Assembly (NCBI GenBank): GCA_964628285.1
Contig: CAZVNP010000047.1
Span: forward strand, 1 to 26,573
DNA from: JAPLDP01 sp964628285
GTDB taxonomy: Bacteria > Bacteroidota > Bacteroidia > Bacteroidales > JAGONC01
Length of the DNA stretch: 26,573 nt
Direction: 5' to 3'
The position numbers were made by a program, and so were the translations under genes. Positions 16,077 to 24,485 of the stretch are shown here, piece after piece (position 1 is the first letter of the stretch; every line of letters begins with the position of its first letter). The notes below the pieces were generated by a model. It was not told where the DNA came from and ran no database searches. It worked only from the letters and a program-made list of their open reading frames with translations.

Positions 16077-16123
16077 TTTTGTAGTTACATTGTTCATAGG
16101 CTATCCTATTTAGCACTACAAAA
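16077..16123. repeat. Nested inverted repeats upstream of mvhD
   Basis: Outer arms TTTTGTAGT (16077-16085) and ACTACAAAA (16115-16123) pair perfectly over 9 bases. Inside them ATAGG (16096-16100) and CCTAT (16105-16109) form a second dyad around CTAT. No T-run follows on the minus strand, so it is not an obvious terminator for the upstream regulator gene. It could be an operator or part of a structured leader. Confidence 0.45.
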
Positions 16124-16209
16124 ATTGGAGACTTGTCTGCAAATAATGGGTATTATGTTTATTATGAGGGGTAATGAAGAATTTTCACTTGCCGGGCTTC
16201 ATCCTTATT

Positions 16210-16842
16210 TTATTCCACGAGCCAATTTTCGAGGACATAGTGCATGAGCATCGCATTGTTTTTAAATCCCATTTTCTGAAGGACGCGTGCGCGGTATGTG
16301 CTGACAGTCCGGTCACTTAAACACAGCAGCTCGGCGATTTCTTTTATGGTCTTGCCCGATCCGATCAGGCACATGACTTCAAATTCACGTGAGGATAACC
16401 GCTCATGGGGTGCCTTTTCGACAGGATCCTGCAGTTCCGTGACGATACGTTCGGCGATGAAGGCCGTGATGTAATTATGGCCTGAGTTCACCACCCTGAT
16501 GGCATTGATGAGCTCCTCGGGAGCCGTTTCCTTGGTGAGATAACCTGAAGCACCTGCTTTCAGCGCTTTTATGGCAAAGCGTTCCTCCGGATACATGCTC
16601 AACATGATGATTCTTACCGACGGCTTCAGGGCTTTCAGATCTTTTATGACCTCCAGTCCGCTTTTGCCGGGCAGGGCTATGTCCAGAACAACCAGATCGA
16701 TATCGGTTGTCGACATCAGTCGGATGGCTTCACCGGCATCCTTGGCCTGGCCGGCCACGATCATGTCGGTTTCGAGCTGGATGATTTTTTTCAGACCTTC
16801 ACGGACAATGCGGTGGTCATCGACAATAAGAATGTTGATCAT
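16210..16842 (-). CDS. NarL/LuxR-family response regulator
   Basis: 210 residues. The receiver domain fills residues 1-120, with the acidic pair D8-D9, phospho-acceptor D54 (LVVLDIALPG) and K104 (YLTKE). A LuxR-type helix-turn-helix fills about 147-205 (LSSREFEVMCLIGSGKTIKE, then DRTVSTYRARVLQKMG). It starts 31 bases after the stop of the PAS kinase gene and is surely its partner. It lies immediately upstream of mvhD in the same direction, so regulation of the hydrogenase operon is a reasonable inference. Direct read-through into mvhD is possible across the 342... to 231-base gap region described below it, since no clear terminator was seen. Confidence 0.93.
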   Translation of the reverse strand: MINILIVDDHRIVREGLKKIIQLETDMIVAGQAKDAGEAIRLMSTTDIDLVVLDIALPGKSGLEVIKDLKALKPSVRIIMLSMYPEERFAIKALKAGASGYLTKETAPEELINAIRVVNSGHNYITAFIAERIVTELQDPVEKAPHERLSSREFEVMCLIGSGKTIKEIAELLCLSDRTVSTYRARVLQKMGFKNNAMLMHYVLENWLVE

Positions 16843-16872
16843 ATGTTGTGAAATAATGGTTTGACATTTTCA

Positions 16873-18585
16873 TCATGGAACGGGGATCTCAACTTTGACG
16901 GTCGTACCCACTCCCTCAGCACCTTCTATCTGCAATTTGCCCCCGAAAATCAAAGCTCTTTCCTTCATGCCCAGTATACCCAGCGATTTTTTATTATTGA
17001 TCTGTTCCGGTTTGATCCCGATACCGTTATCATGGATCAGCAGATAAATCGTCTGGTTTTGCTTTCTCAGAAATACGGTGACTTCCGTCGCTTTTGAATG
17101 ACGGGCGATATTAATCAGTATTTCCTGAAAGATACGAAAGATCGTTATCGCTTGTTTAATATCCGTTTTAATGTTTCTCGGGAAAACGGTCAGATGAAAT
17201 TTGATGAAAGTCCGTTTTTCAAATTCTTTAATATACCATTTTACGGCCTCCACCAATCCCAGTTCGTCGAGTATCTCGGGCCGCAGCTCCCTCACCAGCC
17301 TGCGCATGAGTACAATCGTATTGTCAATCAGATCCGACATCGATTGAATGTTATCAGCCACTTCGGCATTGATATCATCATTGCATTTCTTCATCAGGTT
17401 CCTTTTGAGCATCATCAAATCCATCTTTAATCCTGACAGGGTTGATCCGAAGCCGTCATGGATTTCACGTGCCAGAAACAGCCGTTCTTCCTCCCTCACC
17501 GTGGTCAGATGATCGGACAGGGAGCGAAGCTGTTCGGTATAGGTGATCAGTTTTTCCTCGGCCTGTTTCAGGTCCGTTATGTTGCGGTGTGTGGCCATGC
17601 GGGCGATAATATTTCCGCTGTCGTTCAATATCCGTGACGATGACAATAACAGGGGGAACAGGGTGCCGTCGTTTTTCCGGCCGGTGAATTCACCTTCCAG
17701 GGATCCGTCATGGGTGTATTGCATCGCTTTTTGTATCCTTTCCCAGGTATCATCAGAATAGATGACGCTGACTTTCGTGCCGATGATCTCTTCTCTGGTA
17801 TAACCGAATAATTTTTCAAAGGCATTGTTCACATAAATGATCCGTTTGTCAAGATCGCTTAAACAAATTGCTTCGACGGAGTTATCCGTAGCCTGAAAAA
17901 ACAGCCTGATCTTATCTTCGTTCAGCTTACGTTCCGTCACGTTCCTGACAATGCTGAAGATCAGTTTCTCGCCCTTGACGTCGATCATTGAAACGTTCAT
18001 TTCAATGATGACCATGGTTCCATCCTTTTTTTTATGGTGAAGGATGAGTGTCTCGGGGACGGTCCCTTTTTCATCCATTTCCTTCAGTTTTTCCTGAAGG
18101 ACTGTTTTTTCTATTCTGGGGTGCAGGTCGGGGAAAGTCATGGCTTGCAGTTCCTCCTTAGTATAACCGAGCATCTCGGAAGCCTTTTTATTGTAATCGA
18201 GGATCTTCAGGGTCTGGTATTCGACAAGGTAAATGGCATCATTGGCATGGTCGAACAGGCTGCGGTATTTCTCCTCGGAATTCCTGGCCGATTCCTCCGA
18301 CAGCTTGATGGAGCGGAAGAGCGGTCCGATCCTGCCTATCCCGATGACCAGAAACAATGATAAGGCAAATCCTATGGTCTCGTTCAGGGCATCAAGCTGA
18401 ATGAACATATCACCCGTCAGCAAATGGTAAAAAGGCAAGATCCGTCTGATGATCATCAGCAGCAGGGCTATGGCCACGAGGCTCCAGGCCATGTAGCGGC
18501 CTGTCAGCCGGATAAGCCTGAAGGCCATACAGGTAGCAACCAGCTGTAGTCCCATGGAACAGGCCAGAATGATTGTCAGAATCAT
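16873..18585 (-). CDS. PAS-domain sensor histidine kinase, NarX/HisKA_3 type
   Basis: 570 residues. Three hydrophobic segments lie in the first 90 residues. Two PAS domains follow (about 105-220, with YRSLFDHANDAIYLVE, and about 225-340, with NSVEAICLSDLDKRIIYVNN). Next comes a HisKA_3 dimerisation helix with the phospho-acceptor in AREIHDGFGSTLSG (H376), and an ATPase domain ending in SLGILGMKERALIFGG and GVGTTVKVEIPVP. This is the class that pairs with NarL-type regulators, and one is encoded 30 bases downstream. The PAS domains could sense redox state or a small ligand; no heme- or flavin-specific residue could be assigned by eye. A leader with dyad symmetry precedes it. Confidence 0.92.
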   Translation of the reverse strand: MILTIILACSMGLQLVATCMAFRLIRLTGRYMAWSLVAIALLLMIIRRILPFYHLLTGDMFIQLDALNETIGFALSLFLVIGIGRIGPLFRSIKLSEESARNSEEKYRSLFDHANDAIYLVEYQTLKILDYNKKASEMLGYTKEELQAMTFPDLHPRIEKTVLQEKLKEMDEKGTVPETLILHHKKKDGTMVIIEMNVSMIDVKGEKLIFSIVRNVTERKLNEDKIRLFFQATDNSVEAICLSDLDKRIIYVNNAFEKLFGYTREEIIGTKVSVIYSDDTWERIQKAMQYTHDGSLEGEFTGRKNDGTLFPLLLSSSRILNDSGNIIARMATHRNITDLKQAEEKLITYTEQLRSLSDHLTTVREEERLFLAREIHDGFGSTLSGLKMDLMMLKRNLMKKCNDDINAEVADNIQSMSDLIDNTIVLMRRLVRELRPEILDELGLVEAVKWYIKEFEKRTFIKFHLTVFPRNIKTDIKQAITIFRIFQEILINIARHSKATEVTVFLRKQNQTIYLLIHDNGIGIKPEQINNKKSLGILGMKERALIFGGKLQIEGAEGVGTTVKVEIPVP

Positions 18586-18629
18586 AAATTTCTTATTGTG
18601 ACACGGTTAAATCATACAGCCGATATGAA

Positions 18630-18675
18630 TCCTTACCGGCGCCGGTAACTTTGAGCGCTTGTTCCGGTAAGGAAA
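18630..18675. repeat. Dyad cluster in the leader of the PAS kinase gene
   Basis: TTACCGGCGCCGGTAA (18633-18648) is a perfect 16-base palindrome. A third copy of the half-site, CCGGTAA, lies at 18666-18672. TCCTTACCGG (18630-18639) and CCGGTAAGGA (18666-18675) also pair over 10 bases. The three half-sites sit between the predicted promoter and the kinase start, where a bound regulator would block transcription. The alternative is an RNA stem-loop. Confidence 0.55.
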
Positions 18676-18688
18676 CATTGATACCTCA

Positions 18689-18696
18689 AATTTAGT
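18689..18696 (-). promoter_or_regulatory. Probable -7 box for the kinase/regulator genes
   Basis: The minus strand reads TAAATTTG, a perfect TAnnTTTG match, about 100 bases upstream of the kinase ATG. No clear TTG -33 box is found at the right distance, so confidence is moderate. Confidence 0.5.
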
Positions 18697-18860
18697 CTTT
18701 TTTCGCATTTTTTGTCAGGGTGATTCACTTTTTATCTGACCATCATAGCTGATGGGGTATTCGTCAGAGAAGACACAGAATGGAATAAAAGGAATAAGAT
18801 ATATCCTGTAACCGCCGGGGGGATAGCTGCAAACCTGACCCAATAATTATTGTGTGGTTT

Positions 18861-20393
18861 TTACTGATCTGTTTTTAAGATCTTCACCGCCGTCATAACC
18901 CTTTGAATAGTCGCCTTTTTTCCGATCACTTCCATGATATCGGCCAGGTGAGGGCCTGTACCGGCGCCGACGAGGCAAAGACGCAGGGCGTTCAACACCT
19001 GTCCCATGCCATAGCCTCCGGCTTCGATCCATTCTTTCAGGCCCACGTCGATCGTGGCCGAATCGAAAGGCTCGATGCTTTCAATGAATGTGGCCACAGC
19101 CTTCATGATGGCGGGGGTGTTGTTTTTCCATCTTTTTTTAACGGTCTCCCGGTCATAGCTGCCGGGGGTCCTGAAGAAGAACCACGATTGATTCCACATC
19201 TCTTTCACGAAGTTCACTCTTTCTTTGACCAGGCGGACCACCTTTATCACTTTATCATGGGGTGTTTCGATACCTTCAGCCACGAGTATGGATCTGAAAA
19301 GGGCCGCCAGCTCCTCATCGCTTTTCTTTTGCAGGTATTGATGATTGAACCATTTGGCTTTTTCAAAGTCGAAGCGTGATCCCGATTTGCCCACCCGTTC
19401 GAGGGTGAAAGCCTGGATAAGTTCCTCCATGCTGAAGAGTTCCTGCCCGGTGCCGGGGTTCCAGCCGAGAAAAGCGAGGATATTGACAAAGGCCTCGGGG
19501 AAATAGCCCGACTCCCTGTATCCTGATGACACTTCTTTGGTCTCCGGGTCGACCCATTGCAGGGGGAAAACGGGAAAACCCAGTCGGTCGCCGTCGCGTT
19601 TGCTCAGCTTGCCCTTACCGTCGGGTTTGAGGAGCAGGGGCAGGTGGGCAAAAACGGGTTCCTGCCATCCGAAGGCACGGTACAACAAGGCATGCAACGG
19701 CAGTGAAGGCAGCCACTCCTCGCCACGGATCACATGGGTGATAGCCATGAGATGGTCATCGACCACATTGGCCAGATGGTACGTCGGCATGCCGTCGGAT
19801 TTGAAAAGGATCTTATCATCGAGAGAGGAGCTGTGCACGACAACCCAATCGCGTATTTCATCATGAACTTTCACCTCTTCTCCTTCCGGGATACTGAAGC
19901 GGATCACGTAATCATGACCTTCCTTAAGACGTCTGTTAACTTCGGCAGGGGAAAGGGTAAGAGAATTGTTCATGGACATGCGTGACAGGTAACTGTAACT
20001 GGTGTTGAGCACTTTCGCCTTTTCCAGTCCCTTGCGCATAGTCTCAATTTCATCAGCCGTATCAAAGGCATAATAAGCGTGACCGCTGTGCACCAGCTCC
20101 TCAGCATACTGTCTGTAAAGATGCTGCCTTTCCGACTGCCGGTATGGTGCGTAAGGACCGCCCTCACGCACCCCTTCGTCAAAAGTGAGTCCCGTCCACG
20201 CCAGCGATTCCATGATGTACTGCTCAGCCCCCGGGATGTAACGCGCCATGTCGGTATCCTCTATCCTGAGTATGAATTTGCCACCGTTTTTCCTGGCAAA
20301 AAGGTAGTTATAAAGCGCTGTTCTCACGCCTCCGATATGAAGAGGGCCTGTCGGACTGGGTGCAAAACGCACCCTGATCACCTGATTGTCCAT
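18861..20393 (-). CDS. gltX: Glutamyl-tRNA synthetase
   Basis: 510 residues, normal for Bacteroidetes GluRS. It charges tRNA-Glu with glutamate in the cytoplasm. The class I signature APSPTGPLHIGG (HIGG at 19-22) and the KMSKS-type loop KLSKR (262-266, in GKLSKRDGDRLG) are both intact. The catalytic domain is followed by an alpha-helical anticodon-binding region to the end (LNALRLCLVGAGTGPHLADI near the C-terminus). It is transcribed divergently from the DPP III-like gene. Its stop is followed by 275 bases without a confident terminator before the PAS kinase gene. Confidence 0.97.
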   Translation of the reverse strand: MDNQVIRVRFAPSPTGPLHIGGVRTALYNYLFARKNGGKFILRIEDTDMARYIPGAEQYIMESLAWTGLTFDEGVREGGPYAPYRQSERQHLYRQYAEELVHSGHAYYAFDTADEIETMRKGLEKAKVLNTSYSYLSRMSMNNSLTLSPAEVNRRLKEGHDYVIRFSIPEGEEVKVHDEIRDWVVVHSSSLDDKILFKSDGMPTYHLANVVDDHLMAITHVIRGEEWLPSLPLHALLYRAFGWQEPVFAHLPLLLKPDGKGKLSKRDGDRLGFPVFPLQWVDPETKEVSSGYRESGYFPEAFVNILAFLGWNPGTGQELFSMEELIQAFTLERVGKSGSRFDFEKAKWFNHQYLQKKSDEELAALFRSILVAEGIETPHDKVIKVVRLVKERVNFVKEMWNQSWFFFRTPGSYDRETVKKRWKNNTPAIMKAVATFIESIEPFDSATIDVGLKEWIEAGGYGMGQVLNALRLCLVGAGTGPHLADIMEVIGKKATIQRVMTAVKILKTDQ

Positions 20394-20415
20394 GAAACAT
20401 TTTGAATTGAAGTGA

Positions 20416-20423
20416 CAAAGATA
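20416..20423 (-). promoter_or_regulatory. Probable -7 box for gltX
   Basis: The minus strand reads TATCTTTG, a perfect TAnnTTTG match, 23 bases upstream of the gltX ATG. A TTG at the right -33 distance is not evident. Confidence 0.5.
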
Positions 20424-20434
20424 AGCAAACGTGC

Positions 20435-20465
20435 TTTGAAAAATAGTCTGAAATGTGTACTTTCG
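20435..20465 (+). promoter_or_regulatory. Bacteroidetes-type promoter for the DPP III-like gene
   Basis: TTTG (20435-20438), a 19-base spacer, then TACTTTCG (20458-20465) matches the -33/-7 pattern with one mismatch. It is divergent from the gltX promoter and 29 bases before the ATG. Confidence 0.65.
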
Positions 20466-20494
20466 CCAATTCGATCCCTTAAGATTTTAACATA

Positions 20495-22192
20495 ATGAAA
20501 ACAAAATCCCTGATCTATTTTCTGGCACTGCCCATCGTGGCCATGGTGGCAGGTTGTACTTACCAAAACACGGCAGAACAGATGGAAAAAAAGTATTCCG
20601 GGTTAATTCCTGACGATTCGGTATTCACACCTGTTTCGCCTGACCTTGTCAAGGCCGGTGTGGCCTCTTATGCACCGGTGGAACTGAAAGCCGATATCAG
20701 CCAGCTTTCCGAAAAGGAAAAAAAGATTCTGTCCATTATGTTTGATGTGGCCGATATCATGGATGATATTTACTGGGATCAGACCCTCGGACATAAAAAT
20801 GTGTTTCTTGACCGCATTCAGGATGAGAGCACGAAGAAATTCGCCCTCATTAATTATGGCCCCTGGGACAGGCTGAAAGATAATCAATCCTTCATTACCC
20901 AATTCGGTCCCAAACCTGCCGGTGCTAATTTCTATCCTGTGGATATGACCAGGGAAGAATTCAATGCCCTGAACGATACCAATAAAACCAGCCAATACAC
21001 ATTGATCAGAAGAAATCCGGATAACAGTCTGAAAGTGGTATGGTATCATGACGCTTACGGCAGCCAGATAGTGAAAGCTGCCGCGATGTTGAAAGCCGCT
21101 GCCTTTCTGGCTGAGGATGAAGGGTTGAAAAAATACCTTAAACTGCGTGCCGATGCCTTACTCACAGACGACTACCGGCCGAGTGATTTTGCCTGGATGG
21201 AAATGAAAACCTCGCCAATTGATTTTGTTGTCGGCCCCATTGAGAATTATGAGGACGGTTTGTTTGGTTACAAGGCGGCGCAGGAGGCTTTTATCCTTAT
21301 TAAAGACAAACAGTGGAGTGAGCGGCTGGCCAAGTTCGCAGCCCTGTTGCCTGAGCTCCAGAAAGGACTGCCTGTGGAGGAACAGTACAAGAGCGAGAGC
21401 CCCGGCACCAGCTCCGATCTCAACGCCTATTATGCTATCTATTATGCCGGTGATGCCAATGTGGGTGGTAAGACCATCGCCATCAACCTGCCCAATGATG
21501 AAGAGGTGCAGCTCAAGGCCGGCTCACGCCGTCTGCAGCTTGAAAACGCCATCAAAGCCAAATTTGACAACATACTCGTCCCCATTGCTGATGCCCTCAT
21601 CGATACGGGTCAGCAAAAGCACATTCAATTCGATGCTTTCTTCCAGAACATCATGTTCCATGAGGTGGCACACGGTCTGGGCGTGAAAAACACCATCAAC
21701 GGACAGGGTTCTGTCAGGAGCGCCCTGAAAGAGCAGTTCTCTGCCATCGAAGAAGCCAAGGCCGACATCATGGGGCTCTATCTGGTCACTAAACTGCATG
21801 AGATGGGTGAGCTGGAGCAGGGTGAGATCATGGATAATTACACCACCTTTGTGGCGGGCATTTTCCGTTCCTGCCGTTTTGGGGCGGGTGATGCCCATGG
21901 CAAATCGAATATGATACAGTTTAATTATTTCACCGACAACGGGGTGTTTGACCGTCATGAGAACGGTACCTACCGGGTTGACTTTGAAAAGATGAAAGAA
22001 GCCGTTGTCAGTCTCATGCAAAAAATCATTCATGTGGAGGGTGATGGAAACTATAGTGAAGCCAAGCAATGGGTTGAAGAAAAGGGTGTGATACCGCCAC
22101 AGCTGCATGCTGACCTCAACCGGATCAACAGCCTTGATATACCGGTAGATATCGTGTTCATCCAGGGTAAAAAGGTGGTGGGTCTGGAATGA
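20495..22192 (+). CDS. Lipoprotein of the dipeptidyl-peptidase III (M49) type with HEXXH pentapeptide
   Basis: 565 residues. A lipoprotein signal (IVAMVAGC, lipid-modified C21) places it in the cell envelope. The zinc site is HEVAH (389-393) with the second motif EEAKAD (419-424), the arrangement of M49 dipeptidyl-peptidase III. Most M49 enzymes have a hexapeptide HEXXGH; the pentapeptide form, described for the Caldithrix enzyme, fits both this motif and this length. It would remove dipeptides from the N-terminus of short peptides. It precedes an S46 dipeptidyl-peptidase, which suggests a shared role in peptide use. Assignment to M49 rests on motif spacing and length, so some other zinc-hydrolase relative is possible. 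Confidence 0.82.
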   Translation: MKTKSLIYFLALPIVAMVAGCTYQNTAEQMEKKYSGLIPDDSVFTPVSPDLVKAGVASYAPVELKADISQLSEKEKKILSIMFDVADIMDDIYWDQTLGHKNVFLDRIQDESTKKFALINYGPWDRLKDNQSFITQFGPKPAGANFYPVDMTREEFNALNDTNKTSQYTLIRRNPDNSLKVVWYHDAYGSQIVKAAAMLKAAAFLAEDEGLKKYLKLRADALLTDDYRPSDFAWMEMKTSPIDFVVGPIENYEDGLFGYKAAQEAFILIKDKQWSERLAKFAALLPELQKGLPVEEQYKSESPGTSSDLNAYYAIYYAGDANVGGKTIAINLPNDEEVQLKAGSRRLQLENAIKAKFDNILVPIADALIDTGQQKHIQFDAFFQNIMFHEVAHGLGVKNTINGQGSVRSALKEQFSAIEEAKADIMGLYLVTKLHEMGELEQGEIMDNYTTFVAGIFRSCRFGAGDAHGKSNMIQFNYFTDNGVFDRHENGTYRVDFEKMKEAVVSLMQKIIHVEGDGNYSEAKQWVEEKGVIPPQLHADLNRINSLDIPVDIVFIQGKKVVGLE

Positions 22193-22210
22193 TCCTTCCA
22201 CGTGAAGGAT
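22192..22210 (+). other. Small hairpin after the DPP III-like gene
   Basis: ATCCTTC (22192-22198) and GAAGGAT (22204-22210) pair around CACGT, starting at the last base of the stop codon. No T-run follows, so it is at most a weak terminator or an RNA processing or stability element between the two peptidase genes. Confidence 0.3.
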
Positions 22211-22273
22211 ATCTTCACAACACATACAGGAAAAGGTACTGAACGTATGTATTAATAACAAAAACTTTCACGT

Positions 22274-24427
22274 ATGAAAAAGTTATTACTGCTATGGCTT
22301 ATGGTGATGACCATAAGCCTGGGCAGCCGTGCATTCAATGCCCCCGATGAGGGCATGTGGCTGCCGATGCTTATCGAAAGGCTCAATTATGTTGACATGC
22401 AGAAGATGGGCCTGAAACTCACTGCTGAAGAGATTTACAGCATCAACCATTCGAGTCTGAAAGATGCCATCGTCAACTTCGGTAATTTTTGTACCGCCAG
22501 TGTTGTGTCACCCGACGGGCTGCTGTTCACCAACCACCATTGCGGTTATGATGCCATTCAGAATCACAGCTCCACGGAGCATAATTATCTAGAAAACGGT
22601 TTCTGGGCCATAAGCCGCGACGAAGAGCTGCCCAATGAAGGGCTGACGGCCACCTTCCTGGTGCGCATGGAAGATGTCACTCCCCAGGTTCTGGCTGCTG
22701 TCAGCGATACCATGGACGAAACGGAACGCCAGGAGGCCGTCGGTAAAATTTCAGACCGTCTTGAAGAACAAGCCTCCGACAGTGGCAGGTACGATGTTCA
22801 GGTCAAAGGTTTTTTCAACGGCAATGAATACTATCTTTTTGTCTATAAAACTTACAAGGATGTGCGTTTGGTCGGTGCCCCGCCCTCGTCGATAGGCAAG
22901 TTCGGCGGTGATACGGATAACTGGATGTGGCCCCGCCATACCGGCGATTTCAGCATCTTCAGGATCTATACGGCCCCTGACGGCAGTCCCGCCCCTTACT
23001 CCAAGGATAACATCCCCCTGAAAGCATCCTATTATCTTCCCGTTTCGATAAAAGGTTATACCAAGGATGATTTCGCCATGATATGGGGTTATCCAGGCTC
23101 TACCGACCGTTTCAGGACATCCTATGGCGTGGACCTGACCCAGTTTCACTCCGACCCCGCCATCATCAATCTCGGGAATATCTTTCTGGAGATCATGAAG
23201 AAAGATATGGATACCAATCCCGATGTCGATATTCAATATGCATCCATTTATGCCCAGCTGGCCAATTTCTGGAAGAACAAGGTAGGCGAAGCCCGTGACC
23301 TGCGTAAACAACATGTGATACAGGAGAAAAAGGCCATTGAAGACCGTTTTACCCAATGGGTCAACGCCGATCCTGCCCGCAAGGAAAAATACGGTCAGGT
23401 GTTGCCGGATATGGAACAGGGGTATTCGTACATTGCCAACAACAAGTTTCAGGAGACCCTCTGGTATCTCCAGGGCCCTCTATTTGCATGCCGGATGATC
23501 CTTTTCCCCATTCAGACACGTGGACTGGAAGGAATCCTTGAAAAGAAAAACCCGGCCAGCTCCGACTTCGACCGTTTCAGGGCCCAGGCCGATGACCACT
23601 TCAGGGATTATAATGAAGCCCTTGAGCAAAAGCTTTTTGCCGCCGCCCTCAAGATGATCTATGACAATGTGGATCCGGATAAGCTGCCCGATATCTATTC
23701 AACGGTCATCCTGAAAAAGTATAAAGGTGATTTCAATGCCTTTGCCGCTGAGGTGTTCAAAAAGTCCATCTTCACTTCCAAGGATCATTTTCTGGCATTC
23801 CTCGATAAACCTTCGCTGAAGAAATACAATGATGATCTGGGCAATAAAACCACCCAATCGTTGTACAGTACCCTGATCGGTTTGAATGCCGGCCTGGGAG
23901 CTGTGACCGAGAAGCTGAACCATGCCAAGAGGTTGTTTATCGCCGGACTGCGTGAGATGATGACCGAGAAGGTTTTTTATCCTGATGCCAATTCAACGAT
24001 GAGGATGACTTATGGTAAAGTATTGGATTATTACCCTGCCGACGCCGTACATTATGATTATGTGACCCATCTATATGGTGTTATGCAGAAGGAAGATCCC
24101 AACAACGAGGAGTTCATTGTCCCGCAGAAGCTCAAGGATTTGTATCAAGCCAAGGATTATGGTCCTTACGGTGACAACGGCGAGATGATCGTCTGTTTTC
24201 TCACCAACAACGACATCACGGGAGGCAACTCGGGAAGCCCGGTCATCAATGGCAACGGTGAACTGATAGGTCTGGCCTTTGACGGCAACTGGGAAGCCAT
24301 GAGCGGCGATATAGAATTCATACCGGCGTTGCAGAGATGCATCAACGTCGACATCCGCTATGTCCTGTTCATCATTGACAAGTATGCCGGTGCGAAGAAC
24401 ATCATCAACGAGCTGACGATCAGATGA
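22274..24427 (+). CDS. S46-family dipeptidyl-peptidase, DPP7-like
   Basis: 717 residues with a signal peptide ending near SRA (about 20), so it is periplasmic. This serine peptidase family is related to chymotrypsin. The histidine of the triad is H89 in FTNHHCGYD, the aspartate lies in GGDTDNWMWPRHTGDF, and the serine is S653 in GGNSGSPV. The specificity position 18 residues after the serine is glycine (G671 in AFDGNWEAM). In characterised members Gly here goes with DPP7 (hydrophobic P1) and Arg with DPP11 (acidic P1). The enzyme would release dipeptides for uptake, probably together with the upstream lipoprotein. A strong terminator follows. Confidence 0.95.
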   Translation: MKKLLLLWLMVMTISLGSRAFNAPDEGMWLPMLIERLNYVDMQKMGLKLTAEEIYSINHSSLKDAIVNFGNFCTASVVSPDGLLFTNHHCGYDAIQNHSSTEHNYLENGFWAISRDEELPNEGLTATFLVRMEDVTPQVLAAVSDTMDETERQEAVGKISDRLEEQASDSGRYDVQVKGFFNGNEYYLFVYKTYKDVRLVGAPPSSIGKFGGDTDNWMWPRHTGDFSIFRIYTAPDGSPAPYSKDNIPLKASYYLPVSIKGYTKDDFAMIWGYPGSTDRFRTSYGVDLTQFHSDPAIINLGNIFLEIMKKDMDTNPDVDIQYASIYAQLANFWKNKVGEARDLRKQHVIQEKKAIEDRFTQWVNADPARKEKYGQVLPDMEQGYSYIANNKFQETLWYLQGPLFACRMILFPIQTRGLEGILEKKNPASSDFDRFRAQADDHFRDYNEALEQKLFAAALKMIYDNVDPDKLPDIYSTVILKKYKGDFNAFAAEVFKKSIFTSKDHFLAFLDKPSLKKYNDDLGNKTTQSLYSTLIGLNAGLGAVTEKLNHAKRLFIAGLREMMTEKVFYPDANSTMRMTYGKVLDYYPADAVHYDYVTHLYGVMQKEDPNNEEFIVPQKLKDLYQAKDYGPYGDNGEMIVCFLTNNDITGGNSGSPVINGNGELIGLAFDGNWEAMSGDIEFIPALQRCINVDIRYVLFIIDKYAGAKNIINELTIR

Positions 24428-24450
24428 CAAAGGAACAAAGGGACAAAGGG
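24427..24450 (+). repeat. Three tandem 8-base repeats ACAAAGGR
   Basis: ACAAAGGA, ACAAAGGG and ACAAAGGG follow each other without gaps, starting at the last base of the S46 stop codon and running into the left arm of the terminator. The last unit shares its GGG with the hairpin. Confidence 0.8.
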
Positions 24451-24482
24451 ACTCCATCCCCGCACGGGGATGGAGTCCCTTT
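24445..24482. terminator. Strong bidirectional terminator
   Basis: GGGACTCCATCCCC (24448-24461) and GGGGATGGAGTCCC (24466-24479) pair perfectly over 14 bases around GCAC. AAA on the left and TTT on the right extend the stem to 17. It lies between the converging S46 peptidase and TlpA-like genes, three bases from the stop of the latter, and can serve both. Confidence 0.9.
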
Positions 24483-24485
24483 ATG

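Noticed and set aside
18717..18845. Possible decayed coding remnant on the minus strand (reads SYPPGGYRIYLIPF before a TGA)
   Set aside because: Only about 42 codons with no ATG and no family I recognise. The SYPPGGY resemblance to a stretch of the first surface protein is too short to support a claim.
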